Counted from the first letter of the stretch, positions 24,379-33,412 are shown. The stretch is DNA of 64,000 bases from JBBRHQ01 sp963840235 (GCA_963840235.1 CAWIYC010000006.1:1-64000); one strand, 5' to 3'. The notes: a model not told the origin generated them from the sequence alone. Made by a program: numbers and translations.

Positions 24379-25897
24379 GCCCGAGCTGGGGCTGGAGCCG
24401 AGCCTGGAGCAGGCCCGCGAGCTCTCGGTCGAAGGCAACGTCGTCCCGGTCCGGCTCACGGTCGTCGACGATTGCGAGACCCCGGTCTCGGCCTTCCTCA
24501 AGCTGACCGCGGCCGGTGGCGCCAACAGTCCCTGCTTCCTGCTGGAGTCGGCCGAGCAGGGCCAGGTCGGCCGCTTCTCCTTTCTCGGGTTCCGCCCGCG
24601 GGCGATGCTGCGCTGGAGCGACGGGGAGCTCTCGGAGTGGAGCGGGGAGGCGACGGTTGGCGGCGGCCCGCCGACCGCGATCACCGACGCCCCCGATCCC
24701 TACGGCGTTGTCTCGGAGTACATGTCGCGCTTCCGCCCGGCTCCGGTCGAGGGCTTGCCACCGTTTGCCGGCGGCGCCGTTGGCTTCTTCGGCTACGACC
24801 TCGTGCGCACGGTCGAGCCGCTGGGCGAGCCGAACCCCGACCCGCTCGGCCTCCCCGATATGGCGCTGATGATCACTGACGTGATGCTCGCCTTCGACCA
24901 CCTCCGCCACGAGTTGACGATCCTCGCCTGTGCCTTCGCCGACGACGGCGGAATCGACACTGCCTACGCCCGCGCCGCCGAGGCGATCGCCGACGTTCGC
25001 CGCCTGTTGCGGGGCCCGGTCCCGGCGCCGGCGGAGGCTGTCGTCAGCGAGCCGCCAGGCTTCGTTTCGAACATGGAGCGCGAGGAGTTCGAAGCGGCGG
25101 TGACGAGGATCATCCGCTACATCCACGCCGGTGATGCCTTCCAGGTCGTTCCCTCGCAACGGTTCTCGGCCGAGCTGCCGGGAGACCCCTTCTCGATCTA
25201 CCGCGGCCTGCGCGCAGTCAACCCCTCTCCCTACATGTACTTCCTCCAGTTCGGCGACTTCCAGCTCGCCGGCGCTTCGCCAGAGCCGCTGGTCAAGGTC
25301 AGTGGCCGCCGGGTCGAGACCCGGCCGATCGCCGGCACCTACCCGCGGGGCGACAACGAGGAGGCCGACCGCCGGCTGGCCGAGCGGCTCGTCAGCGACC
25401 CCAAGGAGCGGGCCGAGCACGTGATGCTGGTGGACCTGAGCCGCAACGACCTCGGCCGCGTCTGCGAGTTCGGCTCCATCAGCGTCGACGAGCTGATGGT
25501 GGTCGAGACCTACTCCCACGTTCTCCACATAGTCAGCCAGGTCTCGGGCACGCTGCGCGAGGGGATCGGGGCGATGGACGTTCTGCGCTCGGCCCTGCCG
25601 GCCGGAACGCTCTCGGGGGCGCCAAAGGTGAGGGCGATGCAGATAATCGACGAGCTCGAGACGCACAAGCGCTGCTCCTACGGGGGCGCGATCGGCTACC
25701 TCTCCTGGGGAGGCGACCTCGACACTGCGATCCACATCCGCACCGTCGTAGTCAAGGACGGCCAGGTGCACGTCCAGGCCGGTGGAGGAACCGTCGCCGA
25801 CGCCCAGCCGGCATACGAGTACAACGAGTCCGTGAACAAGGCAAAGGCCGTATTCAGGGCGGTGGAGATGGCCTGCGAGCAGCCGGAGTGGCCATGA
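24362..25897 (+). CDS. trpE: Anthranilate synthase component I
   Basis: Uses chorismate and ammonia to form anthranilate, the first step to tryptophan. 511 residues starting ATG 24362. The N-terminal part contains 'GGANSPCFLLESAEQGQ', with the Leu-Leu-Glu-Ser motif linked to tryptophan feedback binding. The catalytic part has 'QVVPSQRFSAELPGDPFSIY', 'ASPEPLVKV', 'RPIAGTYPRGDNEEADRRLA', 'LVDLSRNDLGRVCEFG' and 'GTLSGAPKVRAM'. The stop overlaps the trpG start (ATGA). Confidence 0.95.
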   Translation: MPVGTEPELGLEPSLEQARELSVEGNVVPVRLTVVDDCETPVSAFLKLTAAGGANSPCFLLESAEQGQVGRFSFLGFRPRAMLRWSDGELSEWSGEATVGGGPPTAITDAPDPYGVVSEYMSRFRPAPVEGLPPFAGGAVGFFGYDLVRTVEPLGEPNPDPLGLPDMALMITDVMLAFDHLRHELTILACAFADDGGIDTAYARAAEAIADVRRLLRGPVPAPAEAVVSEPPGFVSNMEREEFEAAVTRIIRYIHAGDAFQVVPSQRFSAELPGDPFSIYRGLRAVNPSPYMYFLQFGDFQLAGASPEPLVKVSGRRVETRPIAGTYPRGDNEEADRRLAERLVSDPKERAEHVMLVDLSRNDLGRVCEFGSISVDELMVVETYSHVLHIVSQVSGTLREGIGAMDVLRSALPAGTLSGAPKVRAMQIIDELETHKRCSYGGAIGYLSWGGDLDTAIHIRTVVVKDGQVHVQAGGGTVADAQPAYEYNESVNKAKAVFRAVEMACEQPEWP

Positions 25898-26490
25898 CTC
25901 GCGTCCTCGTCATCGACAACTACGACTCCTTCACCTACAACCTGGTCCAGTACCTGGGAGAGCTGGGGGCGGAGGTGGAGGTGGTGCGCAACGACCGCGC
26001 CACGGTCGAGGAGCTACTGGCGCGCGGGCACGACCGCCTGGTGGTCTCGCCCGGGCCGTGCACGCCCGCCGAGGCGGGGATTTCGGTCCAGGCGGTCCGG
26101 GTCTTTGCCGAGGCGCGAACGCCGGTGCTCGGAGTCTGCCTCGGCCACCAGTCGCTGGTCGAGGCGTTCGGAGGCCGGGTCATCCAGGGCGAGCCGGTCC
26201 ACGGCAAGGACGCCGAGGTCAGCCACGACGGCCGCACCGTCTACCGGGGGCTGCCGAGTCCGTTCGTCGCCGGCCGCTACCACTCGCTGATCGCCGACCC
26301 CGACGAGATTCCGGGAACGCTCGAGGTAAGCGCCACCCACGAGGATGTCGTCATGGGGGTCCGCCACCGAGAGCTTCCGGCGGAGGGAGTGCAGTTCCAC
26401 CCGGAGTCGGTGCTGACGCCAATGGGGAAGGAGTTGCTGGCGAACTTCCTCGAAGAGCCGGGCAACGGAGGCGGCGCGGATGCCGAATGA
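25894..26490 (+). CDS. trpG: Anthranilate synthase component II (glutamine amidotransferase)
   Basis: Supplies ammonia from glutamine to TrpE. Class I amidotransferase: 'DNYDSFTYNLVQYLGELGA', oxyanion region 'VSPGPCTPAEAG', nucleophile in 'VLGVCLGHQSLVEAFGG' and the His-Glu pair in 'VQFHPESVLTP'. ATG 25894 overlaps the trpE stop by 4 bases; a GTG two codons earlier (25888) is also possible. The stop lies inside the first codons of trpD. Confidence 0.93.
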   Translation: MTRVLVIDNYDSFTYNLVQYLGELGAEVEVVRNDRATVEELLARGHDRLVVSPGPCTPAEAGISVQAVRVFAEARTPVLGVCLGHQSLVEAFGGRVIQGEPVHGKDAEVSHDGRTVYRGLPSPFVAGRYHSLIADPDEIPGTLEVSATHEDVVMGVRHRELPAEGVQFHPESVLTPMGKELLANFLEEPGNGGGADAE

Positions 26491-27514
26491 GATCCTCAGC
26501 CGCGCCATTGACGCCGTCTGCGACGGAGACCACCTGACGGCAGACCACGCCTCGGCGGTGCTCTCCGAGATCATGGAGGGGCGCGCCGGCGAGGTCCAGA
26601 CGGGCGCCTTCCTCGTGGCGCTCCGGGCCAAGGGGGAGACCGTCCCGGAGCTGGTCGGCCTGGCGCGGACGATGCGCTCGCTGGCGGAGCCGGTGAGCGC
26701 CAAGCGCACCGATCTCCTCGACACCGCCGGGACCGGCGGCGGGCCCTCGACCTTCAACGTCTCGACCGCGGCGGCGCTCGTCGCGGCGGGCGCGGGTTGC
26801 GCCGTGGCCAAGCACGGCAACCGCTCCAGCACCAGCCGCTGCGGCTCGGCCGACCTGCTGGAGGCCCTCGGCGTCTCGATCGAGTTGACCCCGGAGCAGG
26901 TCGGCCGCTGCATCGACGAGGTCGGCTTCGGCTTCATGTTCGCTCCGCGCCACCACCTGGCGATGGCACACGTGGTCGGTGTCCGCAAGGAGTTGGCGGT
27001 GCGGACGATTTTCAACTTCCTCGGGCCGCTGACCAATCCGGCCGGGGCGAGCCGGCAGCTTCTGGGGGTCTCTGACCGCCGCTACCAGGAGACGATCGCC
27101 GAGGCGCTGGTCGGCCTCGGCAGCGAGCGGGCCCTGGTGGTCGCCGCCGAGGACGGCCTCGACGAGTTCTCGGTGTCCTCGCCGACCAGGGTGATCGAGG
27201 TGAATCAGGGCGGGACCAAGGAGTGGTTCGCCGAGCCCGGCGCATTCGGACTCGAGAGGTCGCCGCTGGAGGCCGTCGCGGGCGGATCAGCAGACGACAA
27301 CGCGGCCGCCGTGCGAGCTGTGCTCCGTGGGGGGCAGGGCCCGGGCGCCGATCTGGTGCTGCTCAACGCCGGTGCCGCCATCTACCTCGGCGGCGGAGCC
27401 GATGACGTCGAGGGAGGCATTGACGCCGCCCGCGAGGCGATCGCCTCGGGCGCTGCGATGGGGGTTCTGGACCAACTGGTCTCCACCACCGCCAAGATGG
27501 TCTCGAGCAACTAG
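26480..27514 (+). CDS. trpD: Anthranilate phosphoribosyltransferase
   Basis: Transfers the phosphoribosyl group of PRPP to anthranilate. 344 residues. Motifs: 'DTAGTGGGPSTFNVSTAAAL', 'AVAKHGNRSSTSRCGSADLL', 'FMFAPRHHLAMAHVVGVRKE' and 'FNFLGPLTNPAGASRQLLGV', all typical of TrpD. Starts at ATG 26480, overlapping trpG by 11 bases. A 15-base gap leads to trpC. Confidence 0.95.
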   Translation: MPNEILSRAIDAVCDGDHLTADHASAVLSEIMEGRAGEVQTGAFLVALRAKGETVPELVGLARTMRSLAEPVSAKRTDLLDTAGTGGGPSTFNVSTAAALVAAGAGCAVAKHGNRSSTSRCGSADLLEALGVSIELTPEQVGRCIDEVGFGFMFAPRHHLAMAHVVGVRKELAVRTIFNFLGPLTNPAGASRQLLGVSDRRYQETIAEALVGLGSERALVVAAEDGLDEFSVSSPTRVIEVNQGGTKEWFAEPGAFGLERSPLEAVAGGSADDNAAAVRAVLRGGQGPGADLVLLNAGAAIYLGGGADDVEGGIDAAREAIASGAAMGVLDQLVSTTAKMVSSN

Positions 27515-27529
27515 GGTTCCGGCCGTCAA

Positions 27530-28339
27530 GTGGGAATGATCGAGCAGCTCATCTCCGCCGCCCGCGAGGGCGTCGAGCGCCGTCGGGAACAGGTTCCGGA
27601 GGCGGACCTGGAGGCCCAGCTCCGCAGCCGCGGCGAGGACGACCGGCCGTTCAGCGAGGCGCTGGTTCGGCCGGGCCTCTCGCTGATCGCCGAATTCAAG
27701 CGGCGCTCGCCGAGTGCCGGCGAGATCGCCCCGGGCACCGACATCGCCGGCCAGGTCGAGGCCTATGAGCGCGGCGGCGCGGCGGCGCTTTCGATCCTCA
27801 CCGACGAGACCCACTTCGGCGGCTCCCTCGACGACCTGCGGTCGGCGAGGAGTGCCTCGGGCCTGCCGATCCTGCGCAAGGATTTCCTCGTCGACCGCTA
27901 TCAGCTCTATGAGGCCGCGGCCGGCGGCGCCGACGCGGTGCTGCTGATCGCCCGCGTGCTCGAGGGCGACTCGCTCAGGCGCTTGCAGGCCGAGGCCGAG
28001 GCACTCGATCTCGACTGTCTGGTCGAGGTCCATGACCGCGAGGAGCTCGAGCGTGCGCTCGAGCAGGGCGCCGAGGTGATCGGCATCAACAATCGCGACC
28101 TCGATTCGGGTGCCGTCGACGTCGCCACCACCTATGAGCTGATGCCGGACGTCCCGGCCGGCAGGACGGTGGTCGCCGAGAGCGGCATCTCCGATCGCGC
28201 CCAGCTCGACGACCTCGAGCGGGTCGGCGTCGACGCGGTGCTGATCGGCGAGGCGCTGATGCGGGCCGGGGACGCCGAGGCAAAGACCCGCGAGCTGACC
28301 GGCTCCGACGAGGGAACGCGCGAGCACCTGCTGCCCTGA
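27530..28339 (+). CDS. trpC: Indole-3-glycerol phosphate synthase
   Basis: A TIM-barrel enzyme that closes the indole ring. 269 residues from GTG 27530 (ATG 27536 is an alternative). Features: 'LIAEFKRRSPSAGEI' with the catalytic Lys, 'ILTDETHFGGSLDDL', 'LRKDFLVDRYQLYEAAAGGA', 'CLVEVHDREELERALEQGAE', 'IGINNRDLDSG' and 'VVAESGIS'. It is followed by an 80-base gap with the htrA operator, so the trp transcript may be interrupted or re-initiated here. Confidence 0.94.
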   Translation: MGMIEQLISAAREGVERRREQVPEADLEAQLRSRGEDDRPFSEALVRPGLSLIAEFKRRSPSAGEIAPGTDIAGQVEAYERGGAAALSILTDETHFGGSLDDLRSARSASGLPILRKDFLVDRYQLYEAAAGGADAVLLIARVLEGDSLRRLQAEAEALDLDCLVEVHDREELERALEQGAEVIGINNRDLDSGAVDVATTYELMPDVPAGRTVVAESGISDRAQLDDLERVGVDAVLIGEALMRAGDAEAKTRELTGSDEGTREHLLP

Positions 28340-28357
28340 GCCCAGGGGCGCGGGTTC

Positions 28358-28390
28358 TTTAGGAACTCTTTCGGGCTCGTTTAGGAGGTC
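28358..28390. promoter_or_regulatory. Three tandem 11-bp direct repeats upstream of htrA (putative response-regulator operator)
   Basis: Three head-to-tail 11-bp units abut each other: TTTAGGAACTC (28358-28368), TTTCGGGCTCG (28369-28379) and TTTAGGAGGTC (28380-28390). Units 1 and 3 share TTTAGGA. An 11-bp period is the classic spacing for OmpR/PhoB-type response regulators binding one face of the helix. The block ends 29 bases before the htrA ATG, and the AT-richer TTTAGGA motif stands out in this GC-rich DNA. The regulator is not encoded nearby. With the operator in the -35 position, the transcript would start very near the ATG (possibly leaderless). Confidence 0.55.
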
Positions 28391-28419
28391 CACAGCGCCC
28401 GCTCCGATCATCTTCCGGG

Positions 28420-29652
28420 ATGAGCAGGGTCAAGGGCTTCTTCCGCACCTCCTTCGGTTCCGCCGTCCTGGGCGGCGCCATCGTTGCCGCTTTCGGGCTG
28501 CTGGCGATCTCGGCCGGCTGGGTCGATGCCGGGGGAGGGGGAACGACGATCTCGGCGGCCCCGCTCGCCGCCCCGGCCGTCGACACCCACAGCGGCGGTG
28601 ACGGCAACACGGTCAACCAGATCTACCAGCGTGACGGCCAGGGGGTCGCCTTCATCCAGGCCGAGCAGCCGGTGCGCCCGGCGACCCCGTTCAACCCCTT
28701 CGGCGAGTCCGGCGGCGGCGTCGCCACCGGCTCGGGCTTCCTGATCGACACCGAGGGGCACATCCTCACCAACAACCACGTCGTCTCCGGCGCGAGAAAG
28801 ATCCAGGTCAAGCTCGGGGACTCGGAGGCAACCTACGACGCCGAGGTGGTCGGCACCGACCCCGCCACCGACCTGGCGCTGTTGAAGGTCGACGCACCCT
28901 CCGACCAGTTGCACCCTCTCGCCCTCGGGGACTCGTCGAAGATCCAGGTCGGCGACCCGGTGGTCGCGATTGGCAACCCCTTCGGTCTCGACCGCACCGT
29001 CACCAGCGGCATCGTCTCCGCCCTCCAGCGCCAGATCGAGGCCCCAAACGGGTTCGCGATCTCGAACGTGATCCAGACCGACGCCGCGATCAACCCCGGC
29101 AACTCGGGCGGGCCGCTGATCAACGCAGCCGGCCAGGTGATCGGGATCAACTCCCAGATCGAGACTGGGGGCGGGGGGCGCGGCAACGTTGGCATCGGCT
29201 TCGCGATCCCGATCAACACCGCCCACGACGTCGTCAGCCAGCTGGAGTCGAGCGGCAAGGTCAAGCACGCCTTCCTCGGGATTACAGGGGCGACGATCGA
29301 TTCGACCCTGGCCAAGGCGGTCAATCTGCCGGTCTCCTCGGGCGTCCTGGTGCAGGACGTGGTCCAGGGCGGCCCCGCCGACAAGGCCGGGATCCAGGGC
29401 GGCGACACTTCGGCGACGATCGAGGGCGCCAGCCTCAGCCTCGGCGGCGACATCATCACCGCCATCGACGGCAAGAACATCTCCTCCATGGACGAGGTCG
29501 TCAACATCGTCAATGCCGCCAAGCCGGGCGACACGATCGACGTCTCCGTCCTCCGCGGCGGCTCGACGAAGAGCTTCACCGTCACTCTGGGCGATCGCCC
29601 CAACTCGATCAGGGACTCCTCCTCGACCCCGAACGGGCCCTTCGGGAACTAG
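28420..29652 (+). CDS. Membrane-anchored HtrA/DegP-like serine protease with PDZ domain
   Basis: An envelope quality-control protease of 410 residues. One membrane helix at about 14-34 ('VLGGAIVAAFGLLAISAGWV') places the protease outside. The trypsin-like triad is visible: His in 'ILTNNHVVSGA', Asp in 'PATDLALLKVD', Ser in 'NPGNSGGPLINAAGQVIGIN'. A C-terminal PDZ domain follows (about 290-395: 'GVLVQDVVQGGPADKAGIQG', 'GGDIITAIDGKNISSMDEVV'). It lies between trpC and trpF. The ribosome site before ATG 28420 is weak, agreeing with a very short leader. Confidence 0.92.
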   Translation: MSRVKGFFRTSFGSAVLGGAIVAAFGLLAISAGWVDAGGGGTTISAAPLAAPAVDTHSGGDGNTVNQIYQRDGQGVAFIQAEQPVRPATPFNPFGESGGGVATGSGFLIDTEGHILTNNHVVSGARKIQVKLGDSEATYDAEVVGTDPATDLALLKVDAPSDQLHPLALGDSSKIQVGDPVVAIGNPFGLDRTVTSGIVSALQRQIEAPNGFAISNVIQTDAAINPGNSGGPLINAAGQVIGINSQIETGGGGRGNVGIGFAIPINTAHDVVSQLESSGKVKHAFLGITGATIDSTLAKAVNLPVSSGVLVQDVVQGGPADKAGIQGGDTSATIEGASLSLGGDIITAIDGKNISSMDEVVNIVNAAKPGDTIDVSVLRGGSTKSFTVTLGDRPNSIRDSSSTPNGPFGN

Positions 29653-29691
29653 ATACCGGTAGCCGTCGGCCGCTCCCGTACCCTTGACCGC

Positions 29692-30327
29692 GTGCGGGTC
29701 AAGATCTGCGGGATCACCAATTTCGACGATGCGAGCGAGGCGGTGGAGCTCGGGGCCTGGGCCATCGGCTTGATCCACCACGAGACGAGCCCCCGGTTCT
29801 GCGAGCCGGGGGAGGCCGCGGCCATCGGCGCCGCTTTCCGCCGTCGCTGCGAGGTCGCCGGGGTCTTCGTCAACCCGACCCTGGACGAGGTTGCCAAGGC
29901 GGTCGAGAACGCCGGGTTGACAATGGTCCAGCTCAACGGCGAGGAGGGACCGTCGCTGTGCGCCGAGATCGCCCGCCGCACCGGAGCCAAGGTGGCCAAG
30001 GCGATCCATCTCTCCAGCGGCGCCGACCTGCAGGCGGCGGAGGCCTACCCGACCGACTTCCACCTGTTCGACTCCCGCCGGGGGTCGCTTCGCGGTGGCA
30101 CCGGCCGGACCTTTGACTGGGAGCTGCTCCGCGGTCGCCACTCCGAGATCCCTGCGATCATCGCCGGCGGCCTCCGGCCCACCAACGTCGGCGAGGCGAT
30201 CGAGGTGACCCGGCCGTTCGCGGTCGACGTCGCCAGCGGGGTCGAGGCCGAGCCGGGCCGCAAGGACCCGGCGCTGCTTTCCGACTTCTTCGAGGCCGCA
30301 GGCGCAGCGAGCCCGGCGAGCGCATGA
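29692..30327 (+). CDS. trpF: Phosphoribosylanthranilate isomerase
   Basis: Isomerises PRA in tryptophan synthesis. 211 residues from GTG 29692. 'VKICGITNFDDASEAVELGA' has the catalytic Cys, then 'VGVFVN'-like 'VAGVFVNPTLDEVAKA', 'VQLNGEEGPSLCAE', 'DSRRGSLRGGTGRTFDWELL' and 'IIAGGLRPTNVGEAIEVTRP', 'AVDVASGVEAEPGRKDP'. Resumes the trp cluster after htrA and overlaps trpB by 4 bases. Confidence 0.94.
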   Translation: MRVKICGITNFDDASEAVELGAWAIGLIHHETSPRFCEPGEAAAIGAAFRRRCEVAGVFVNPTLDEVAKAVENAGLTMVQLNGEEGPSLCAEIARRTGAKVAKAIHLSSGADLQAAEAYPTDFHLFDSRRGSLRGGTGRTFDWELLRGRHSEIPAIIAGGLRPTNVGEAIEVTRPFAVDVASGVEAEPGRKDPALLSDFFEAAGAASPASA

Positions 30328-31538
30328 CGGAGGGCGCGCAGGTCGAGGCGAGGTTCGGCCCCTACGGGGGCCGCTACGTCCCGGAGACGCTGATCCCGGC
30401 CCTGGACGAGCTCACCGCAGCCTGGGCCGGGGCGCGGGACGACCCGCTCTTCCGTGATCGCCTGGCGCTGCTCCACCGCGATTTCATCGGCCGCCCGACG
30501 CCGCTCTACCGGGCGGAGCGCCTGTCGGGACGGGTGGGAAGGACCATCTATCTGAAGCGGGAGGACCTAGCCCACACCGGCGCCCACAAGATCAACAACG
30601 CCGTCGGCCAGGTGCTGCTCGCCCAGCGGATGGGCAAGCCCCGCGTGATCGCCGAGACCGGAGCCGGCCAGCACGGGGTCGCCACCGCCACCGCATGCGC
30701 CCTGATCGGCCTCGAGTGCGTCGTCTACATGGGGTCGGAGGACATCCGCCGCCAGGCGCCGAACGTCGAGCGGATGGCGTTGCTGGGGGCCGAGGTGGTA
30801 CCGGTCGAGGCCGGCGCGAGGACGCTGAAGGAGGCCGTAAGCGCCGCGATTCGCGACTGGGTCGCAAACGTCGCCACGACCCACTACGTGATCGGCTCGG
30901 CGGTCGGCCCTGCCCCCTTCCCGGCGCTCGTGCGCGACCTGCAGCGGGTGATCGGCGACGAGGCCCGCGGGCAGGCGCTGGCGGCGGAGGGCGCCCTTCC
31001 CGAGAGGGTGATCGCCTGCGTCGGTGGCGGCTCGAACGCGATCGGCACCTTCACCGCCTTCCTCGGCGACGAGGTCGAGCTGATCGGGGTCGAGGCGGCG
31101 GGCGAGGGTTTGGACAGCGGGCGGCACGGGGCCTCGCTCGGGGCCGGCCGCACGGGCGTCCTCCACGGCTCGCTCTCGTCGGTGATCTCAGACGAGGAGG
31201 GCCAGATCCTCGAGGCGCACTCGGTCTCGGCCGGCCTCGACTACCCCGGGGTCGGGCCCGAGCACGCGTTCCTGCGCGACAGTGGCCGCGCCCGCTACGT
31301 CTCGGTCACCGACGAGCAGGCCCTGGCGGCCTTCCACGAGCTCTCGCGGCTGGAGGGGATCATCCCCGCCCTCGAGTCCGCCCACGCGATCGCCTGGCTG
31401 CTGGAGAACTCACGGCCAGTCCGCAGCCCCGGCATCGCCGGACGCGAAGCCGAGGAGATGCCGGGCTTTGATCTCCTCTGTCTCTCGGGGCGCGGTGACA
31501 AGGACCTGGCCGAGGTGCTGGAGCGCAGCCGTGGCTGA
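30324..31538 (+). CDS. trpB: Tryptophan synthase beta chain
   Basis: A PLP enzyme joining indole and serine. 404 residues. 'FGPYGGRYVPETLIPALDEL', 'LKREDLAHTGAHKINNAVGQ' with the PLP Lys in 'HTGAHKINN', 'AETGAGQHGVATATACALIG', 'CVGGGSNAIGTF' (phosphate loop) and 'LCLSGRGDKDL' are all standard. ATG 30324 overlaps the trpF stop; its stop overlaps the GTG of trpA by 8 bases. Confidence 0.97.
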   Translation: MTEGAQVEARFGPYGGRYVPETLIPALDELTAAWAGARDDPLFRDRLALLHRDFIGRPTPLYRAERLSGRVGRTIYLKREDLAHTGAHKINNAVGQVLLAQRMGKPRVIAETGAGQHGVATATACALIGLECVVYMGSEDIRRQAPNVERMALLGAEVVPVEAGARTLKEAVSAAIRDWVANVATTHYVIGSAVGPAPFPALVRDLQRVIGDEARGQALAAEGALPERVIACVGGGSNAIGTFTAFLGDEVELIGVEAAGEGLDSGRHGASLGAGRTGVLHGSLSSVISDEEGQILEAHSVSAGLDYPGVGPEHAFLRDSGRARYVSVTDEQALAAFHELSRLEGIIPALESAHAIAWLLENSRPVRSPGIAGREAEEMPGFDLLCLSGRGDKDLAEVLERSRG

Positions 31539-32325
31539 GGCGATTGCGACCGCCTTCGCCGCGGCCCGCGAGCAGGGCCGTGCGGCGCTGATGCCCTACA
31601 TGATGGGCGGCTTCCCCGACGCGGAGGGCTCGGCCGCGATTGCCGCCGCCTACGCCGATTCGGGCGCCGACGTGATCGAGCTCGGCGTGCCCTTCTCGGA
31701 CCCGCTCGCCGATGGCCCGGTGATCCACGCCGCGGCCACCGCTGCCCTGGCCTCGGGGGCGACCCTGAGCTCCGTGCTGGAGACCTGCTCGTCCGTGGCG
31801 GAGCGGGTCCCGGTGGTGCTGATGGTCTACTCGAACATGGTGCTGGCCGGGGGGGCCGAGGAATTCGCCGGCCGTGCGGCTGCAGCGAGCGCCTCGGGCG
31901 TGATCGTTCCCGATCTTCCCCTGGGCGAGGGGGAGCAAATCGGCGCGGCGCTGGCCGCCGCCGGGCTGGCGAGCATCCCGCTGGTGGCGCCGACGACGCC
32001 CAGCGACCGCCGCCAGCGGATCTGCGGGGATGCCACCGGATTCGTCTACGTCGTCTCCGACGTCGGCACAACAGGGGAGCGGGCCGAGCTGCCGCCGGAG
32101 CTCTCCGCGCTCGTCGCCGCCGTCAAGGAGCAGGCGAGGGTGCCGGTCGCCGTCGGATTCGGCATCGGCACGCCGAAGCAGGCCGCCGAGGTCGGCGCGG
32201 TCGCCGACGGGGTGATCATCGGCAGCCGCCTGGTGCGGCTCGTCGCCGACGCCGCCGACGACGCCGCAGCGGTCGCGGCCGTTTCCAGCTTCCTCGGTCA
32301 AACACGCGACGCCCTCGCCGGTTAG
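31531..32325 (+). CDS. trpA: Tryptophan synthase alpha chain
   Basis: Splits indole-3-glycerol phosphate to indole and glyceraldehyde 3-phosphate in the TrpAB complex. 264 residues from GTG 31531. Catalytic Glu in 'VIELGVPFSDPLADGPVIHA', 'MVYSNMVLAGGAEEFAGRAA', 'GVIVPDLPLGEGEQ', 'FVYVVSDVGTTGER' and 'VGFGIGTPKQAAEVGAVADG', which closes the phosphate site. It is the last trp gene. Confidence 0.95.
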   Translation: MAEAIATAFAAAREQGRAALMPYMMGGFPDAEGSAAIAAAYADSGADVIELGVPFSDPLADGPVIHAAATAALASGATLSSVLETCSSVAERVPVVLMVYSNMVLAGGAEEFAGRAAAASASGVIVPDLPLGEGEQIGAALAAAGLASIPLVAPTTPSDRRQRICGDATGFVYVVSDVGTTGERAELPPELSALVAAVKEQARVPVAVGFGIGTPKQAAEVGAVADGVIIGSRLVRLVADAADDAAAVAAVSSFLGQTRDALAG

Positions 32326-32337
32326 GATTGCCGCGCA

Positions 32338-32499
32338 ATGGGACTCGTCGTCAGCCTCTTCCTCGCACTGGTCGCGATGACCCTCTCCTACGCGATCGGC
32401 CAGGGCGGCCCGGTCGCCGGGCTGGTCTTCCTCACGGTGCTGTTCATCGGCGCCGCCCTGCGGGTCTCGAAGCCGCTGATCGACAAGCTCAAGCCTTAG
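32338..32499 (+). CDS. 53-residue two-helix membrane protein
   Basis: This small ORF starts at ATG 32338, 12 bases after trpA, and encodes two hydrophobic segments (residues 3-19, 'LVVSLFLALVAMTLSYAI', and 26-43, 'VAGLVFLTVLFIGAALRV') with a basic end 'DKLKP'. Its stop lies inside the end of the convergent methyltransferase gene (11-base overlap). Close spacing suggests co-transcription with trpA. Function unknown; regular hydrophobic pattern and codon use make it likely real. Confidence 0.5.
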   Translation: MGLVVSLFLALVAMTLSYAIGQGGPVAGLVFLTVLFIGAALRVSKPLIDKLKP

Positions 32500-33304
32500 T
32501 CGCGATCACCTCGAGGTAGTCGGCAGGGATCACAAGCGCGCGCTCGCCGGCCTCGTTGGAGCTCTCGAGCAGCGCCCGCAGGTCGGCCTCCAGCGCATCC
32601 GCTCCTTCCGGCCCGACCCGCTCGAAGGCGACTTTGGTCGGTCCGAAGTAGGTGCGGAATACGTCGAGCCAGTGGTCGGCCGAGTAGAAGCGCTGCCGCA
32701 TGGTCCGCCGCGTGACCTCGAGATCCGAGACCTTGTCGCCGAACAGCTCCCGCAGCCGCTCCTCGGTTCCCCAGAGGACCGGGGGATCGAGGCCCGGGGG
32801 CAGCGGGGCGTGCTTGGCCGTGGTCAGGAACATCTTGCCGACGAAGCCGTCGGGGACCCAGTTGGCCATCCCGATCCGGCCCCCCGGCCTGCAGACACGC
32901 AGCAGCTCGGCAGCGGTCCGCGCCTGATCGGGGGCGAACATCGCTCCGTAGATCGACATGACGACGTCGAAGCTCCCGTCCGCGAACGGAAGATTCTCGG
33001 CGTCGGCCTCGACGAACTCGATCTCGAGGCGCTCGGCACCGGCCCGCTCGCGGGCGCGCTCGAGCAGCGCCGGGACGAAGTCGGCGCCGGTCGTGTTGCC
33101 CCAGGCCCGGCGGGCGGCGGCGATGGCGCCGTTGCCGCTGCCGCAGGCCACGTCGAGGACCTTCTCGCCGGGGATGATGTCCAGGGACTCGGCGAGGCCC
33201 TCAGCCGTGGACATCACCAGGCCGGCGACCATCGAGAAGTCTCCTTCGGACCAGACCTTCTGCTGGACTTGCTTGACGGCCTCCAGGTCGATCTCTGCGC
33301 TCAT
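32489..33304 (-). CDS. Class I SAM-dependent methyltransferase
   Basis: A 271-residue methyltransferase of the UbiE/COQ5-like type; substrate unknown. From ATG 33304: 'IDLEAVKQVQQKVWSEGDF', motif I 'VLDVACGSGNGAIAAARRA', motif II 'IEFVEADAENLPFADGSFDV' and post-motif 'VCRPGGRIGMANWVPDGF'. The C-terminal half is typical of small-molecule methyltransferases. A much longer in-frame extension upstream (to 34306) is antisense to the PFK gene and is rejected. Divergent from the PFK gene with about 110 bases between. Confidence 0.85.
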   Translation of the reverse strand: MSAEIDLEAVKQVQQKVWSEGDFSMVAGLVMSTAEGLAESLDIIPGEKVLDVACGSGNGAIAAARRAWGNTTGADFVPALLERARERAGAERLEIEFVEADAENLPFADGSFDVVMSIYGAMFAPDQARTAAELLRVCRPGGRIGMANWVPDGFVGKMFLTTAKHAPLPPGLDPPVLWGTEERLRELFGDKVSDLEVTRRTMRQRFYSADHWLDVFRTYFGPTKVAFERVGPEGADALEADLRALLESSNEAGERALVIPADYLEVIATKA

Positions 33305-33412
33305 TGCAACTCTCCTTCGGTTCGCGGTCCTGGTTCGACCCCCCACCGGTGATTCTGACGGTTGGCGGGCCGCGGCGTTACTCTGAGCGCCCAGCGAGAT
33401 GGAGGCTTGAGG

